In this document: positions 36,613 through 45,494 of the stretch, piece by piece
How the letters are laid out: each line of letters opens with the position of its first letter
Position numbering within the stretch: the first letter of the stretch is position 1
DNA from: Hyphomonadaceae bacterium JAD_PAG50586_4
GTDB lineage: Bacteria; Pseudomonadota; Alphaproteobacteria; Caulobacterales; Aquidulcibacteraceae
DNA: 64,000 nt
Assembly: GCA_023242925.1 (NCBI GenBank)
Contig: CP096134.1
Coordinates: forward strand, 2,685,501 to 2,749,500
Direction: 5' to 3'
Program-made: the position numbers and the translations under genes
The notes under the pieces: model-generated
What the model saw: the letters and a program-made list of their open reading frames with translations, nothing else
Told to the model about the DNA's origin: nothing
Database searches by the model: none

Positions 36613-37437
36613 CTACTCCACCACGAAATCCCCCGCTTTCCAGTCCACCACCGGGTAGCGCGGGTTCATCTCTTCCAGTGTGCCGTGCACGATGGCGGCG
36701 ATAATCGCGTTGCGGCGCCATTTCTTATCCGCCGGGATCACGCGCCACGGCGCATGCGCGGTTGAGCAGCGATCCAGTAATGTCTCGTAGGCGACCTGAT
36801 ATTGATCCCAGAGCTTGCGATCCTCCAGATCACCCGGATTGAATTTCCAATTCTTCTCCGGCTGATCAAGCCGCTCTTGCAGGCGCTGGCGCTGTTCGTC
36901 CTTCGAGATATGCAGCATGAATTTGAGCACCGTGACGCCGTTCTCGGTCAGATGCTTTTCAAACGCGTTGATCTGGTCATAGCGCCGCTCAACCACATCC
37001 GCTGGCGCAAGGGCTCGCACCTTGACCACCAGCACGTCTTCATAATGCGAGCGATTGAAGACGCCGATCATGCCCTTCTTCGGCGTCGCCATATGCACAC
37101 GCCAAAGATAATCGTGCGCCAGCTCTTCCTCGGACGGTTTGCCAAACGCCGCGACATTCACACCCAACGGCCCGCACTTATTGAACACGCCGCGCACGGT
37201 GCCGTCCTTGCCCGAGGTGTCGATGCCCTGAAGGATCACCAGCAGCGCGCGCGAGCGCTCGGCCCACAACCGATCCTGCAATTCATCGATCGCCTTGGCG
37301 CAATCTTTCAGCGCCGCTTCCGCCGCCTCGCGCTCTGGAAACAATTCCGCGCCATCGCAATCGCGCGCGCTAAGCTTCGATTTCTTGCCAGGCTCAACGC
37401 ACACCGCCGCGTCGATCGCTTTCCAATCATGGGTCAT
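36613..37437 (-). CDS. ppk2: PPK2-family polyphosphate:nucleotide phosphotransferase
   Basis: A 274-residue PPK2 kinase from the ATG at 37437. It uses polyphosphate to phosphorylate nucleoside mono- or diphosphates. The Walker A-like loop is QGIDTSGKDGTVRGVF, and the lid and Walker B-like region is VFNRSHYEDVLVVKV. Next come FEKHLTENGVTVLKFMLHIS and WKFNPGDLEDRKLWDQYQVA. The single-domain length and GKDG loop place it in class I/III; class III (AMP and ADP phosphorylation) is likely but not certain. Confidence 0.92.
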   Translation of the reverse strand: MTHDWKAIDAAVCVEPGKKSKLSARDCDGAELFPEREAAEAALKDCAKAIDELQDRLWAERSRALLVILQGIDTSGKDGTVRGVFNKCGPLGVNVAAFGKPSEEELAHDYLWRVHMATPKKGMIGVFNRSHYEDVLVVKVRALAPADVVERRYDQINAFEKHLTENGVTVLKFMLHISKDEQRQRLQERLDQPEKNWKFNPGDLEDRKLWDQYQVAYETLLDRCSTAHAPWRVIPADKKWRRNAIIAAIVHGTLEEMNPRYPVVDWKAGDFVVE

Positions 37438-37468
37438 GGGCAAAGCTTAGCGCCCAAGCCGCGCAAAC

Positions 37469-37496
37469 AAAAAGGCCCTCCGCTTCCGGAGGGCCT
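37469..37496 (-). terminator. Rho-independent terminator of rpsD
   Basis: A perfect 10-bp stem (AGGCCCTCCG / CGGAGGGCCT) with a four-base loop is followed on the minus strand by five T. It lies 24 bases past the rpsD stop codon. Confidence 0.9.
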
Positions 37497-37519
37497 GATC
37501 GTTTCGTCCGATGCGTCGA

Positions 37520-38137
37520 TTACGAGGCGTAATATTCGACGACGAGGTTCGGTTCCATTTGGACCGGGTACGGCACGTCGGCCAGAACCGGCACGCGCTG
37601 ATAGCGTGCAACCATGCCCTTGGGATCGACTTCGAGGTAATCCGGCGTTTCGCGCTCACCGCTTTGGAGCGCTTCGAGCACCAGCGCCATCGAACGCGCC
37701 TTGTCGCGGATCTCGATCACGTCGCCGACCTTCACGAGGTAGGACGGGATCGTGACGCGGCGGCCGTTCACCTTGACGTGGCCGTGGTTCACGAACTGAC
37801 GCGCCGAGAAAACCGTTGGCACGAACTTGCAGCGATAGACCACAGCGTCGAGGCGGCTCTCGAGCAGACCGATGAGGTTTTCAGCGGTGTTGCCCTTCCG
37901 GCGCGCGGCTTCTTCGTACGTCCGGCGGAACTGCTTTTCGGTGATGTTGCCGTAATACATGCGCAGCTTCTGCTTCGCGACCAATTGGAGGCCGAAGTCA
38001 GAGGTCTTGCCCTTGCGACGTTGGCCATGTTGGCCTGGACCGTATTGGCGCTTGTTGACGGGTGATTTCGGACGGCCCCAGAGGTTCTGGCCGAAACGGC
38101 GGTCCGCTTTGTATTTGGCTTGAATACGCTTGGTCAT
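37520..38137 (-). CDS. rpsD: 30S ribosomal protein S4
   Basis: Ribosomal protein S4 (uS4), 205 residues. It is a primary 16S rRNA binder that nucleates 30S assembly. The N-terminal helical domain ([20 protein letters not shown]) is followed by the S4 RNA-binding domain ([37 protein letters not shown]). The start at 38137 matches the family N-terminus [10 protein letters not shown]. It is a single-gene unit here with a strong terminator, not part of an rpoA operon, as usual in alphaproteobacteria. Confidence 0.98.
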   Translation of the reverse strand: MTKRIQAKYKADRRFGQNLWGRPKSPVNKRQYGPGQHGQRRKGKTSDFGLQLVAKQKLRMYYGNITEKQFRRTYEEAARRKGNTAENLIGLLESRLDAVVYRCKFVPTVFSARQFVNHGHVKVNGRRVTIPSYLVKVGDVIEIRDKARSMALVLEALQSGERETPDYLEVDPKGMVARYQRVPVLADVPYPVQMEPNLVVEYYAS

Positions 38138-38300
38138 GCGCGTTGAGCGCCTTCTTCTTCTGACGGGGACCGGCGACCTCACAAACGAGATCGCGACTGC
38201 CCTGGCGGTGGCCCGTCACCCAGTATGATCCGCCCCCAGAATGAACCTGGAGCGCGGAAAGCGGGGCTTTTGGCGGAAGGCCGCCCCCAAGTCAACCAGA

Positions 38301-39158
38301 TCAGGGCTCTGGCGTGGCGTTCAGCTCATCCAGTGTGCGCAACAGAATCTGGTCATAGCCGATCCGCCAGCCTTCGCCCTGCAACACCCAGATCCGGCAA
38401 TAATAGCCCGACCCGCCCTCCCAGCGCGCCTGGCCCAGTGCGAACACCATGTCGCCATTGGCGCTCGATTGGACGATTTGCGGCGGGCTAAACGCAACGG
38501 GCGTCGCGCTGGCGAGGGTCGCGGCCGCGTCCCGTCCTAAAGCCGTCGGCTGATTGTCCCGGTTCATGCGCCCGGTCCCGGCGAACACCGCCCGATAGCC
38601 GTCACCGGCGTTCGCAGCGGCCGCCCGCGCCAATTCGCCTTCCTCGCGCAGCACGCTCTCGATCGCGGCCCGCTCCGTGCCCGCACCGCGCGCCCCGATC
38701 GGCAAGGCCTCAACCTGCGCGGCCGCGTTCACCGTGGTTGGCGTCGTTTGGTTCGTCCCGCCGTCGTAAATCCATTTCCACGAGCCGTCGGCTTGGCGAC
38801 GCCACACCGTGAAATACTGACCGAACGCGGCGCCGCCGCCATTGTACGGCCCCGTGGTGAAGCCGAAATCGCCGCCGCTCGAGACGCCCGCGAACTGCGG
38901 CCCCCAATTCAAAGACGTATCGCCCCGATTTGCCGGATCGATACCGGCCAGCGATTGGCGTGCGTTCACCGGCCCGGCTTGCAGCACGATCGCGTCGGCG
39001 GTCGAGTAATTTTCAAACGCCTCCACCCAACCGCCCTGCTGGGCGGCAGCCGCAAACGCGCGCTCCGCCGCCACGACCGGCGCGACATCAGGTTGAGATT
39101 GCGGCTCGGACGAGCACGCCGCGGCGAGCGCTAGAAGCGCAAAAGCAAAGGTACGCAT
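38301..39158 (-). CDS. Lipoprotein, DUF4440/SnoaL-like
   Basis: A 285-residue protein from the ATG at 39158 with a lipoprotein signal (FAFALLALAAACSSEPQ, lipobox cysteine near residue 15). The mature part appears to hold two related alpha+beta domains, each opening with a helix (VAAERAFAAAAQQGGWVEAF; REEGELARAAAANAGDGYRA). Both contain the SnoaL/DUF4440 pattern of a strand ending in a tryptophan-rich segment (YFTVWRRQADGSWKWIYDGG; YYCRIWVLQGEGWRIGYD). The function is unknown. Confidence 0.75.
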   Translation of the reverse strand: MRTFAFALLALAAACSSEPQSQPDVAPVVAAERAFAAAAQQGGWVEAFENYSTADAIVLQAGPVNARQSLAGIDPANRGDTSLNWGPQFAGVSSGGDFGFTTGPYNGGGAAFGQYFTVWRRQADGSWKWIYDGGTNQTTPTTVNAAAQVEALPIGARGAGTERAAIESVLREEGELARAAAANAGDGYRAVFAGTGRMNRDNQPTALGRDAAATLASATPVAFSPPQIVQSSANGDMVFALGQARWEGGSGYYCRIWVLQGEGWRIGYDQILLRTLDELNATPEP

Positions 39159-39295
39159 GGCGCTCAAGGGCGGCTCTGCCGTCCCGTCCGTCAACCCCAA
39201 TTGCATGCGCATGCATGCTGACGCGACGAACCGCGCATATCCCTTAACGCTTCCGCAACCACAGGGGCGCAGAGGCTTGGCTAGGAGACGGGCCG

Positions 39296-39778
39296 GTGTC
39301 GATCGTTCTGCGCCACAATGAACAGCTTGAACTCAATCGCATTGAGTACAGCAATTCGGTCACTTTGGCCGAACTGACCAAGCTTGCCGAATTCCAGGCG
39401 GCGAACCCGACATGGCTGACCTTCGACGCACTGGCGATCGTCACGCCGGGCGCCGACTTCGCCACCATCGACAAGCCGGCGCTCGACAAGCTCTACGCCA
39501 TCTACGCCGATCTCTTTTCGCCGATGCATTTCCTCATCCTGCGCCGCTCGGCCTGGATTTGCCTCAGCGGCGGCGCCGAAGAGCACGTACGCTATTGGCT
39601 GGGCGACCGGGATACGCGCGAAACGGTCTCCAGCGATGTGCGCCGCTTCGACACCTTCGCGGAAGCGGGCGACTGGCTTGTCCTCAATCAAAGCGCGGCC
39701 TCCGCACTCGAAAGCGGCGCGGCCTTCGAGGAAATTTTCCGCGCCGACATTCCGCCCACGCGCGGCTTCGCCCGGTAG
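39296..39778 (+). CDS. Unknown protein, tandem paralogue 1 (160 aa)
   Basis: GTG start preceded by AGGAGA. A soluble 160-residue protein whose full length aligns with the gene directly downstream. Shared positions include RHNxxLExxRxEYS at the N-terminus, FxAANPxWLxFD near residue 35, RRSxWxC near residue 84, DVRxFxTFxxAxxWLxLxxxxAxAL near residue 115, and FAR at the end. Together these suggest a compact alpha/beta fold. I do not recognise the family, and similar short proteins seem confined to alphaproteobacteria. The gene may form an operon with its copy (9-base gap). Confidence 0.75.
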   Translation: MSIVLRHNEQLELNRIEYSNSVTLAELTKLAEFQAANPTWLTFDALAIVTPGADFATIDKPALDKLYAIYADLFSPMHFLILRRSAWICLSGGAEEHVRYWLGDRDTRETVSSDVRRFDTFAEAGDWLVLNQSAASALESGAAFEEIFRADIPPTRGFAR

Positions 39779-39787
39779 GCCGCGCCC

Positions 39788-40270
39788 ATGCCGATCACGC
39801 TGCGTCACAACTCAAAGCTTGAGGTCAGCCGGGTCGAATATTCCGGCGCAATCGGCGGCGTGGACATGCACGAGCACGCGACCTTCAACGCCGCCAACCC
39901 GGTATGGCTCGGCTTCGACTGCATCAGCGTCATCCACGCTGACGTCGATGTTTCCGGAATTTCTCTCGTTGATCTCGACGGCGTTTTCAGAACGCATCGT
40001 CAGCTCTTCGAGCCGCTGAACCTCATGTTCATGCGCCGCTCCGGCTGGGTTTGTGAAAGCCCGATCGGCCAGCGTTTCCTCAGCCATTGGCTCGAAAAGC
40101 GCAACGTCGACAAGAGCCCCTGGGCTGACGTGCGCCAGTTCAATACGTTCGACGCGGCAAGTGAATGGCTGTTGCTCAGCCCCGATGACGCAGTCGCGTT
40201 GAAATCCGGCGATGGCTTCTTGGACATCGCCCGCTTCGAGAACGGCGCGGCGCGCGCTTTCGCGCGTTAG
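39788..40270 (+). CDS. Unknown protein, tandem paralogue 2 (160 aa)
   Basis: It has exactly the same length as the preceding gene and the same landmark residues (PITLRHNSKLEVSRVEYSG; FNAANPVWLGFDCISVIHAD; LNLMFMRRSGWVCESPIG; DVRQFNTFDAASEWLLLSPD). The pair arose by tandem duplication, and identity is moderate (roughly a third by eye), so the duplication is old. No signal peptide and no recognised active-site motif. It converges with bfr (4-base overlap). Confidence 0.75.
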   Translation: MPITLRHNSKLEVSRVEYSGAIGGVDMHEHATFNAANPVWLGFDCISVIHADVDVSGISLVDLDGVFRTHRQLFEPLNLMFMRRSGWVCESPIGQRFLSHWLEKRNVDKSPWADVRQFNTFDAASEWLLLSPDDAVALKSGDGFLDIARFENGAARAFAR

Positions 40271-40743
40271 CCTTCCAGCTCGTATTGGCTTTGCAGATAA
40301 TTCTGCAGGCCCATTTGCTCGAGATTCTGGAGCTGCGTTTCGATGAAATCGATATGCTCTTCGGTGTCGTCGAGAAGCTCCGTCAGCAGATCGCGCGTGA
40401 CGTAATCCTTCTTCTCTTCACAGAGCGTGATGCCTTCCTTGATCGCGGCGTGGCCGTTCTTCTCGGCGGCCAAATCGCCTTGCAGCCGCTCCGGCACGCT
40501 CTCGCCGATCTGCAGCTTGTTGAGGTTCTGGAGGTTCGGGAAGCCTTCGATGAGCAGTATCCGCTTAATGATGCGGTCCGCGTGCTTCATCTCTTCGATG
40601 GATTCTTCGTACGTCTTCTTGCCCAGCTTGCCGTAACCGTCGCTCTCGTACATCCGCGCATGCAGGAAGTATTGATTGATCGAGGTCAGCTCGTTCGTGA
40701 GAATCTGATTGAGCTTCTTGATGACGTCCGCATCGCCCTTCAT
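40267..40743 (-). CDS. bfr: Bacterioferritin
   Basis: Iron-storage protein of 158 residues, forming 24-mers with a ferroxidase centre. Ferroxidase ligands are visible as Glu in LTNELTSINQYFLHARM, the ExxH of IEEMKHADRI, and Glu/His in LDDTEEHIDFIETQL. The heme-ligand methionine is in EEMKHADR. It lies 5 bases downstream of bfd, its electron donor for iron release, in one operon. Confidence 0.97.
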   Translation of the reverse strand: MKGDADVIKKLNQILTNELTSINQYFLHARMYESDGYGKLGKKTYEESIEEMKHADRIIKRILLIEGFPNLQNLNKLQIGESVPERLQGDLAAEKNGHAAIKEGITLCEEKKDYVTRDLLTELLDDTEEHIDFIETQLQNLEQMGLQNYLQSQYELEG

Positions 40744-40748
40744 CGCGC

Positions 40749-40946
40749 CTACTCCGCTGCGACGAGGCTCCGCTTACCGCAAGCCATTCCGCCGCTAGAA
40801 ATGCCTTCGGCGATCTCGGGAAGGCAGCGGCCGCAGCATGGCTCGCACCCATGGTGGGCGAGAACCGCTTCCGGCCCCTGGGCCCCAGCAGAAATGGCTT
40901 CGTCCACTTCTGCGCCAGTCACACCGTTACAATTGCAGACGTACAT
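40749..40946 (-). CDS. bfd: Bacterioferritin-associated ferredoxin
   Basis: A 65-residue [2Fe-2S] protein from the ATG at 40946. Cluster cysteines are seen in MYVCNCNGVTGAEVD and GCEPCCGRCLPEI. Bfd docks on bacterioferritin and reduces the mineral core through the heme, releasing Fe(II). It is the first gene of the bfd-bfr operon. Confidence 0.95.
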   Translation of the reverse strand: MYVCNCNGVTGAEVDEAISAGAQGPEAVLAHHGCEPCCGRCLPEIAEGISSGGMACGKRSLVAAE

Positions 40947-41027
40947 GCAGCTTTTCTCTGAACGCAAAAGCGAAATCGGCGACTGACTCTCAGCCGCAAA
41001 GAAAATCTAGCCAGTCGCGATCGTTTC

Positions 41028-41042
41028 TGCAAGTCATTCGCA
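41028..41042. promoter_or_regulatory. Possible Fur-family operator upstream of bfd
   Basis: TGCAAGTCATTCGCA is an imperfect palindrome close to the alphaproteobacterial Fur/Mur pattern TGCAAATNATTTGCA. It lies about 80 bases upstream of bfd, where an iron-responsive operator would be expected. It is a motif match by eye only. Confidence 0.3.
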
Positions 41043-41046
41043 GCAT

Positions 41047-41451
41047 CTATACCGTCAGACCCTCCAGATGTTCCCGCATGGCCGGCAAGGCGATGTCCAC
41101 CATGCCGGCGATGGTGTCGGCCAAAGCGTCCGGCATCAGGTCGATGGTCCAGACCACCCGGCTGCCCGCGCCTTCCTGGAATACCTCAATAGCCGCATTG
41201 TAGTGTGTGTATTTCGGGCCCGGCGCGATGGCGTAAACCAAACGCCGCGGGCCCTCCTCCAGCGACACCAAAGTTTCCCGCGCACTCGCCCCATTGGCGA
41301 AGGTCACCACCCGAAGCCGCGGCTCCTCCAACACCGTGTTGACCACGAACCCGGGCGCCAGCCGCGTATGCACCGCGCCAAAATCGCTGAACGCGCTCCA
41401 CACCTCGCCCGCCGGCCGCGCGATGCTGATCTCTTTGCGAATGGTCGCCAT
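41047..41451 (-). CDS. SRPBCC-fold protein
   Basis: A 134-residue START/Bet v 1-like protein. The N-terminal strand and helix (KEISIARPAGEVWSAFSDFG) and the closing long helix (DTIAGMVDIALPAMREHLEG) bracket a curved sheet (ETLVSLEEGPRRLVYAIAPG). The polyketide-cyclase/dehydrase family binds hydrophobic ligands; no substrate can be told. I chose the ATG at 41451 because the family N-terminus begins there. Confidence 0.83.
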   Translation of the reverse strand: MATIRKEISIARPAGEVWSAFSDFGAVHTRLAPGFVVNTVLEEPRLRVVTFANGASARETLVSLEEGPRRLVYAIAPGPKYTHYNAAIEVFQEGAGSRVVWTIDLMPDALADTIAGMVDIALPAMREHLEGLTV

Positions 41452-41609
41452 AAATCTCTCCTTCACTGGCGAGCATGCGCCCAAGACGCCAGCGCCGTCC
41501 GGCCATTTTCGGACCAAGCCTTTTGCAGAAGCGATCAACCACGCCAGTGCACTTGCTCTGGCAGGCCGGCTTGGGAATTCACCCGCCCTGAGCTAGAAGC
41601 CGCCCCTTC

Positions 41610-42932
41610 ATGTCCGCAAAAGCCCCCACCATCGGCGTCGTCTCGCTTGGCTGCCCCAAAGCCCTCGTCGACAGCGAGCGCATCATCACGCGACTTCGTT
41701 CCGAAGGGTACAGCTTGTCCGCGTCTTACGAAGGCGCCGACCTCGTCGTCGTCAACACCTGCGGCTTCCTCGATAGCGCCAAGGCCGAAAGCCTGGACGC
41801 CATCGGCGAAGCCATCGCAGAAAACGGCAAAGTCATCGTCACCGGCTGCCTCGGCAAGGAAGAATCGCTGATCCGCGCCGCGCATCCGAAGGTGCTGGAA
41901 ATCACCGGCCCGCACCAATACGAGGCCGTCGTCGGCGCCGTGCACACGCACCTGCCGCAGCTTCACGATCCCAAAATCGATCTTGTGCCGGAAGGCGGCT
42001 ATCGCCTCACGCCGCGCCACTACGCCTATTTGAAAATCTCCGAAGGCTGCAACAATCGCTGCACCTTCTGCATCATCCCCTCCATTCGCGGCGACCTCGT
42101 TTCGCGCCCAGCCAACGCCGTGCTGAAAGAAGCAGAGTCGCTGGTGAAAGCTGGCGTCAAAGAGCTGCTCGTCATTTCACAAGACACAAGCGCCTACGGC
42201 GTCGACGTGAAGTACGCTGAAAGCAAGTGGAAGGACCGCATGGTCCGCGCCAAATTCTACGATCTCTGCAAAGAGCTCGGCGACCTCGGCGCTTGGGTGC
42301 GCCTGCACTACGTCTACCCGTACCCGCATGTGGACGAAGTCGTGGGCCTCATGGCCGACGGCAAAGTCCTTCCGTACTTGGACATTCCGTTCCAGCACGC
42401 CTCGCCGAATGTGCTGAAAGCCATGCGTCGCCCCGCCAACCAGGACAAAGTCCTCGATCGCATCAAGACCTGGCGCAAAATCTGCCCCGACCTCACCATC
42501 CGTTCATCCTTCATCGTCGGCTTCCCCGGTGAGACCGAAGACGATTTCGAAACGCTCTTGGACTTCATCGAAGAAGCCGAGATCGATCGCGCCGGCGTGT
42601 TCAAATACGAAAACGTCGATGGCGCGCCTTCGCGCGATCTCCCCGGCCACGTCGATCAAGACGATGTCGACGAGCGCTACGACCGCTTCATGGAAGTGCA
42701 AACCGCACTCGCCCACCAGCGCTTGCAGTCCATGATCGGCAAAACGGTCGACGCCATCTGCGACGGCTGGGACGAAGACGCCGAAGCCTACGCCTTCCGC
42801 ACCAAAGCTGACGCGCCCGAGATCGACGGCGTTACGTACGTCGATAGCGACGAAGAAATCGCTGAGGGCACATTCTGCCAACTCGAAATCCTCGGCGGCG
42901 AAGGCCACGAAATGGTTGGCCGACGCATCTAG
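41610..42932 (+). CDS. rimO: Ribosomal protein S12 methylthiotransferase
   Basis: Radical-SAM methylthiotransferase RimO, 440 residues, which modifies the conserved aspartate of ribosomal protein S12. The N-terminal UPF0004 domain holds cysteines in [22 protein letters not shown] and TGCLGKEE (second cluster). The radical-SAM motif is [15 protein letters not shown]. The TRAM domain closes the protein ([11 protein letters not shown]). The IxSxRGxxxSR pattern and the length distinguish it from MiaB. Confidence 0.96.
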   Translation: MSAKAPTIGVVSLGCPKALVDSERIITRLRSEGYSLSASYEGADLVVVNTCGFLDSAKAESLDAIGEAIAENGKVIVTGCLGKEESLIRAAHPKVLEITGPHQYEAVVGAVHTHLPQLHDPKIDLVPEGGYRLTPRHYAYLKISEGCNNRCTFCIIPSIRGDLVSRPANAVLKEAESLVKAGVKELLVISQDTSAYGVDVKYAESKWKDRMVRAKFYDLCKELGDLGAWVRLHYVYPYPHVDEVVGLMADGKVLPYLDIPFQHASPNVLKAMRRPANQDKVLDRIKTWRKICPDLTIRSSFIVGFPGETEDDFETLLDFIEEAEIDRAGVFKYENVDGAPSRDLPGHVDQDDVDERYDRFMEVQTALAHQRLQSMIGKTVDAICDGWDEDAEAYAFRTKADAPEIDGVTYVDSDEEIAEGTFCQLEILGGEGHEMVGRRI

Positions 42933-42934
42933 CG

Positions 42935-43909
42935 TTAGGCCGCCAGTGTCACGACATTATCGCCGGCGGCATTGCGCTTCATCGTGATCGTAAAGCTCGA
43001 GCCTTCGCCAGCCTTGCTACGCACAACGATCGCGCCGCCCATTGCGTCGAGCAATTGTTTGGTGATCGCCAAGCCGAGACCAGCACCGCCATGTTCTCGC
43101 GTCACTGATTCATCGGCTTGCACAAACGGCATGAATAGCCGTTCGAGTGTTTCGGCGCTCATGCCAATCCCGGTATCGGCCACCTCGATCTCAAAGAGAT
43201 CATTGCCCACAGCGTTCATTCGCAAGGTAATGCGCCCGTTCACTGTGAATTTTGCCGCATTGCCCGTGAGATTGAGCATACACTGACGCAGCCTCAACGG
43301 ATCCAACAGCGCCATGCCGATCTCGGCGTCACATTGCGCCTCGAAAACGTTGCCGTTTGCCGCCGCAGCGACGCGCGCGGCCTCCGCCACGTCGTTGAAG
43401 ACGACACGCAAATCCGTCGGCGCCGGGCGCAGTTCAAGTTTGCCCGTTTCCAATCGTGCATGATCCAATATCTCGGTGATCAACCCCAACAGATGCCGAG
43501 CCGATCGCTGAATACGCTGAGAATCCTCGGCGGCGACGTTCAACCCACCGGATTGGGCCTCCTCTTCGACCATCTCCGCGTAGCCGATGATCGCATTGAG
43601 CGGCGTACGCAGTTCGTGACTCATGTTGGCCAGGAACTGGGTTTTCGCCATGTTCGCACCGTCAGCCGCGAGGCGCGCGACGCGTTCTTCCGCGAGCGCC
43701 AGTTGCGCCTTCTCGATCTTCGAACTTTGAATAATGACGTAGGCGATGGACGCGGGCGCTACGGCGACGGTGATGAAGATCGTGGCCAACGGCGTATAGG
43801 GCGTCACGCCCGGCGCCAGCACGACGTTGAAGAGATAATCGAGCGCAACGACGACCGCGAGAATGACGGTCGATAGTATCGCTACTCGAACAATTTGAGA
43901 TTTGGTCAT
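42935..43909 (-). CDS. Membrane histidine kinase (two-helix, HWE-free classical core)
   Basis: A 324-residue kinase with two N-terminal helices (VAILSTVILAVVVALDYLF; IFITVAVAPASIAYVIIQS) and a short coiled linker. The core has H box MSHELRTPLNAIIGYAEMV, N box LNLTGNAAKFT, G1 VADTGIGMSAE and G2 GGAGLGLAITKQLLDAMGG. It has no receiver or separate sensor domain and no adjacent regulator, so it is probably an orphan kinase. The core is of the PleC/hybrid-kinase-like class. Confidence 0.88.
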   Translation of the reverse strand: MTKSQIVRVAILSTVILAVVVALDYLFNVVLAPGVTPYTPLATIFITVAVAPASIAYVIIQSSKIEKAQLALAEERVARLAADGANMAKTQFLANMSHELRTPLNAIIGYAEMVEEEAQSGGLNVAAEDSQRIQRSARHLLGLITEILDHARLETGKLELRPAPTDLRVVFNDVAEAARVAAAANGNVFEAQCDAEIGMALLDPLRLRQCMLNLTGNAAKFTVNGRITLRMNAVGNDLFEIEVADTGIGMSAETLERLFMPFVQADESVTREHGGAGLGLAITKQLLDAMGGAIVVRSKAGEGSSFTITMKRNAAGDNVVTLAA

Positions 43910-43979
43910 CGTCGCACCACGACAGCAAATCGCTGTGACCCAGCATACCGTCAGGATTCGGCTCGAAACTCGAGCGCGA

Positions 43980-44513
43980 CTACTTCTTCACCTTGGCTTC
44001 GCCGAGCGTCATGAAGATCACGGGCCCTTCTGTCGGTGCGCGATAAACGCCGTGCGACGCGTTCACCTTCATCGCCAGCGCCGTCATCTGCCAGGCTTCT
44101 TGCTCGCTCATCTTGATGGTTTTTTCGGTTAGTTCATCCAAGCCATGCTTGTCGCCAAACCAACGCGTGCGCTCCGCGTCATTGCGCAAGCGTTGCTGCA
44201 CCATCGGGTGATCCCAGCCCCAGCGGAACATGCTGGTGCGCGGATTCCATGCGCCGATGATTTGCACCGGCGCCGTCACCAGCGCGCCATCCTTGCGCTC
44301 GAAGCGAATGATGCCCGCGTTTTGGTCCACCATCCAAGGCGCGGTTTCTAGCTTTAGCCGCTTCGACAACCAGCGTTGCCGGTTCAGCAGATCGATCCAG
44401 CTCTCGGCCCAAAAGCGATCAACATCGACATGCTCGCCGCCCCACGGCACGAGGTCGCGCGATTGCGGCCTCGGTTCAGCTTTCTGCTCTGCTCGACGCT
44501 TGCTCTTCAGCAT
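43980..44513 (-). CDS. DUF6882-like protein (177 aa)
   Basis: A soluble protein with a basic N-terminus. The central part follows the DUF6882 pattern: a strand pair with AGIIRFERKDGALVTAPVQI, then IGAWNPRTSMFRWGWDHPMV. A helical C-terminal part ends with VYRAPTEGPVIFMTLGEAK. No catalytic motif is evident and the function is unknown. The family call is made by eye. Confidence 0.65.
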   Translation of the reverse strand: MLKSKRRAEQKAEPRPQSRDLVPWGGEHVDVDRFWAESWIDLLNRQRWLSKRLKLETAPWMVDQNAGIIRFERKDGALVTAPVQIIGAWNPRTSMFRWGWDHPMVQQRLRNDAERTRWFGDKHGLDELTEKTIKMSEQEAWQMTALAMKVNASHGVYRAPTEGPVIFMTLGEAKVKK

Positions 44514-44580
44514 GCGGTCCCCGGCGGCGGTATGCGGCTAGTGTGGATAACGACTTCCCTCAATTCGGGAAACTCATTTC

Positions 44581-45366
44581 CTAGACGTCATCCTTTTTCC
44601 GGCCGCCGCGCCCGATCGTCAGCGCCTTGATCACGCCGCGCATGGTCTGCGCCTCCTGCTGCGAAAGCCGCGTGCGCAAGAACAGCGAGCGCAAATTGCG
44701 CTTCATCAACGGCGCCTTGTCGAGCGGATGAAAAAACCGTCCGTGCTCAAGCTCTTGCTCAAGATGGGCAAACATCGCGTCGAGCTCGGCCTGCGTCGCC
44801 GGCGGGCTATCGGGCGGCTGAAACCAGGACGGTAGATCGGCAGCTTGGCGCGCCTCGGCATAAGCATAGCAAAAAACGCTCGCCGCGTTGGCCAAATTGA
44901 GCGACGCGAACCCAGGATTGACTGGCAGCGTCAGGATCGCATCAGCGCGGGCGATCTCATCGGTCTCCATGCCCGAGGCCTCAGGCCCAAACATCACCAC
45001 CGCACGCTCGCCCTTGGCCTGCGCCGCACGGATGTTTTCCGCCGCCTGACGCGGCCCCCACACCGGCTTTTCCAGCCCGCGCGGCCGCGCCGAGGCGGCA
45101 ATCACCAGGGTCGCATCCGCCAGCGCTTCCTCCAGCGTCCATTCCACCCGCGCGTTCTTCAGCACCACATCGGCGCCCACGGCCACGATTTCGGCCTTAG
45201 GGTTCGGCCAGCGATCGCGCGGCGCATAAAGGCGCAGAGAGGTCAGGCCAAAGTTCAGCATCGCCCGCGCCACCGCGCCGATGTTCTCGCCCATTTGCGG
45301 GCGCACCAGACAGATGGCGGGCCATTCCTCCTCGATCGGGGGCGGCATGTTGGCGGCGCGGGTCAT
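44581..45366 (-). CDS. trmJ: tRNA (cytidine/uridine-2'-O-)-methyltransferase TrmJ-like
   Basis: A SPOUT-class RNA 2'-O-methyltransferase of 261 residues. Motif 1 ([20 protein letters not shown]), motif 2 ([19 protein letters not shown]) and motif 3 ([18 protein letters not shown]) form the trefoil-knot SAM site. A C-terminal helical domain follows. TrmJ methylates position 32 of tRNAs. The C-terminal extension ([14 protein letters not shown]) supports TrmJ over the shorter TrmL. Confidence 0.9.
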   Translation of the reverse strand: MTRAANMPPPIEEEWPAICLVRPQMGENIGAVARAMLNFGLTSLRLYAPRDRWPNPKAEIVAVGADVVLKNARVEWTLEEALADATLVIAASARPRGLEKPVWGPRQAAENIRAAQAKGERAVVMFGPEASGMETDEIARADAILTLPVNPGFASLNLANAASVFCYAYAEARQAADLPSWFQPPDSPPATQAELDAMFAHLEQELEHGRFFHPLDKAPLMKRNLRSLFLRTRLSQQEAQTMRGVIKALTIGRGGRKKDDV

Positions 45367-45494
45367 CGTCGCCCGTCATTTCCTATCGCGGCCCGCCCCG
45401 CAAGGCCGGCGATACCACCCGCCGCAGTTTGCGCGACGCCCCTAAACTGCTACCACGCCACGCGAAATTTCCCCGGAACTGGAAGGTACGAGCG

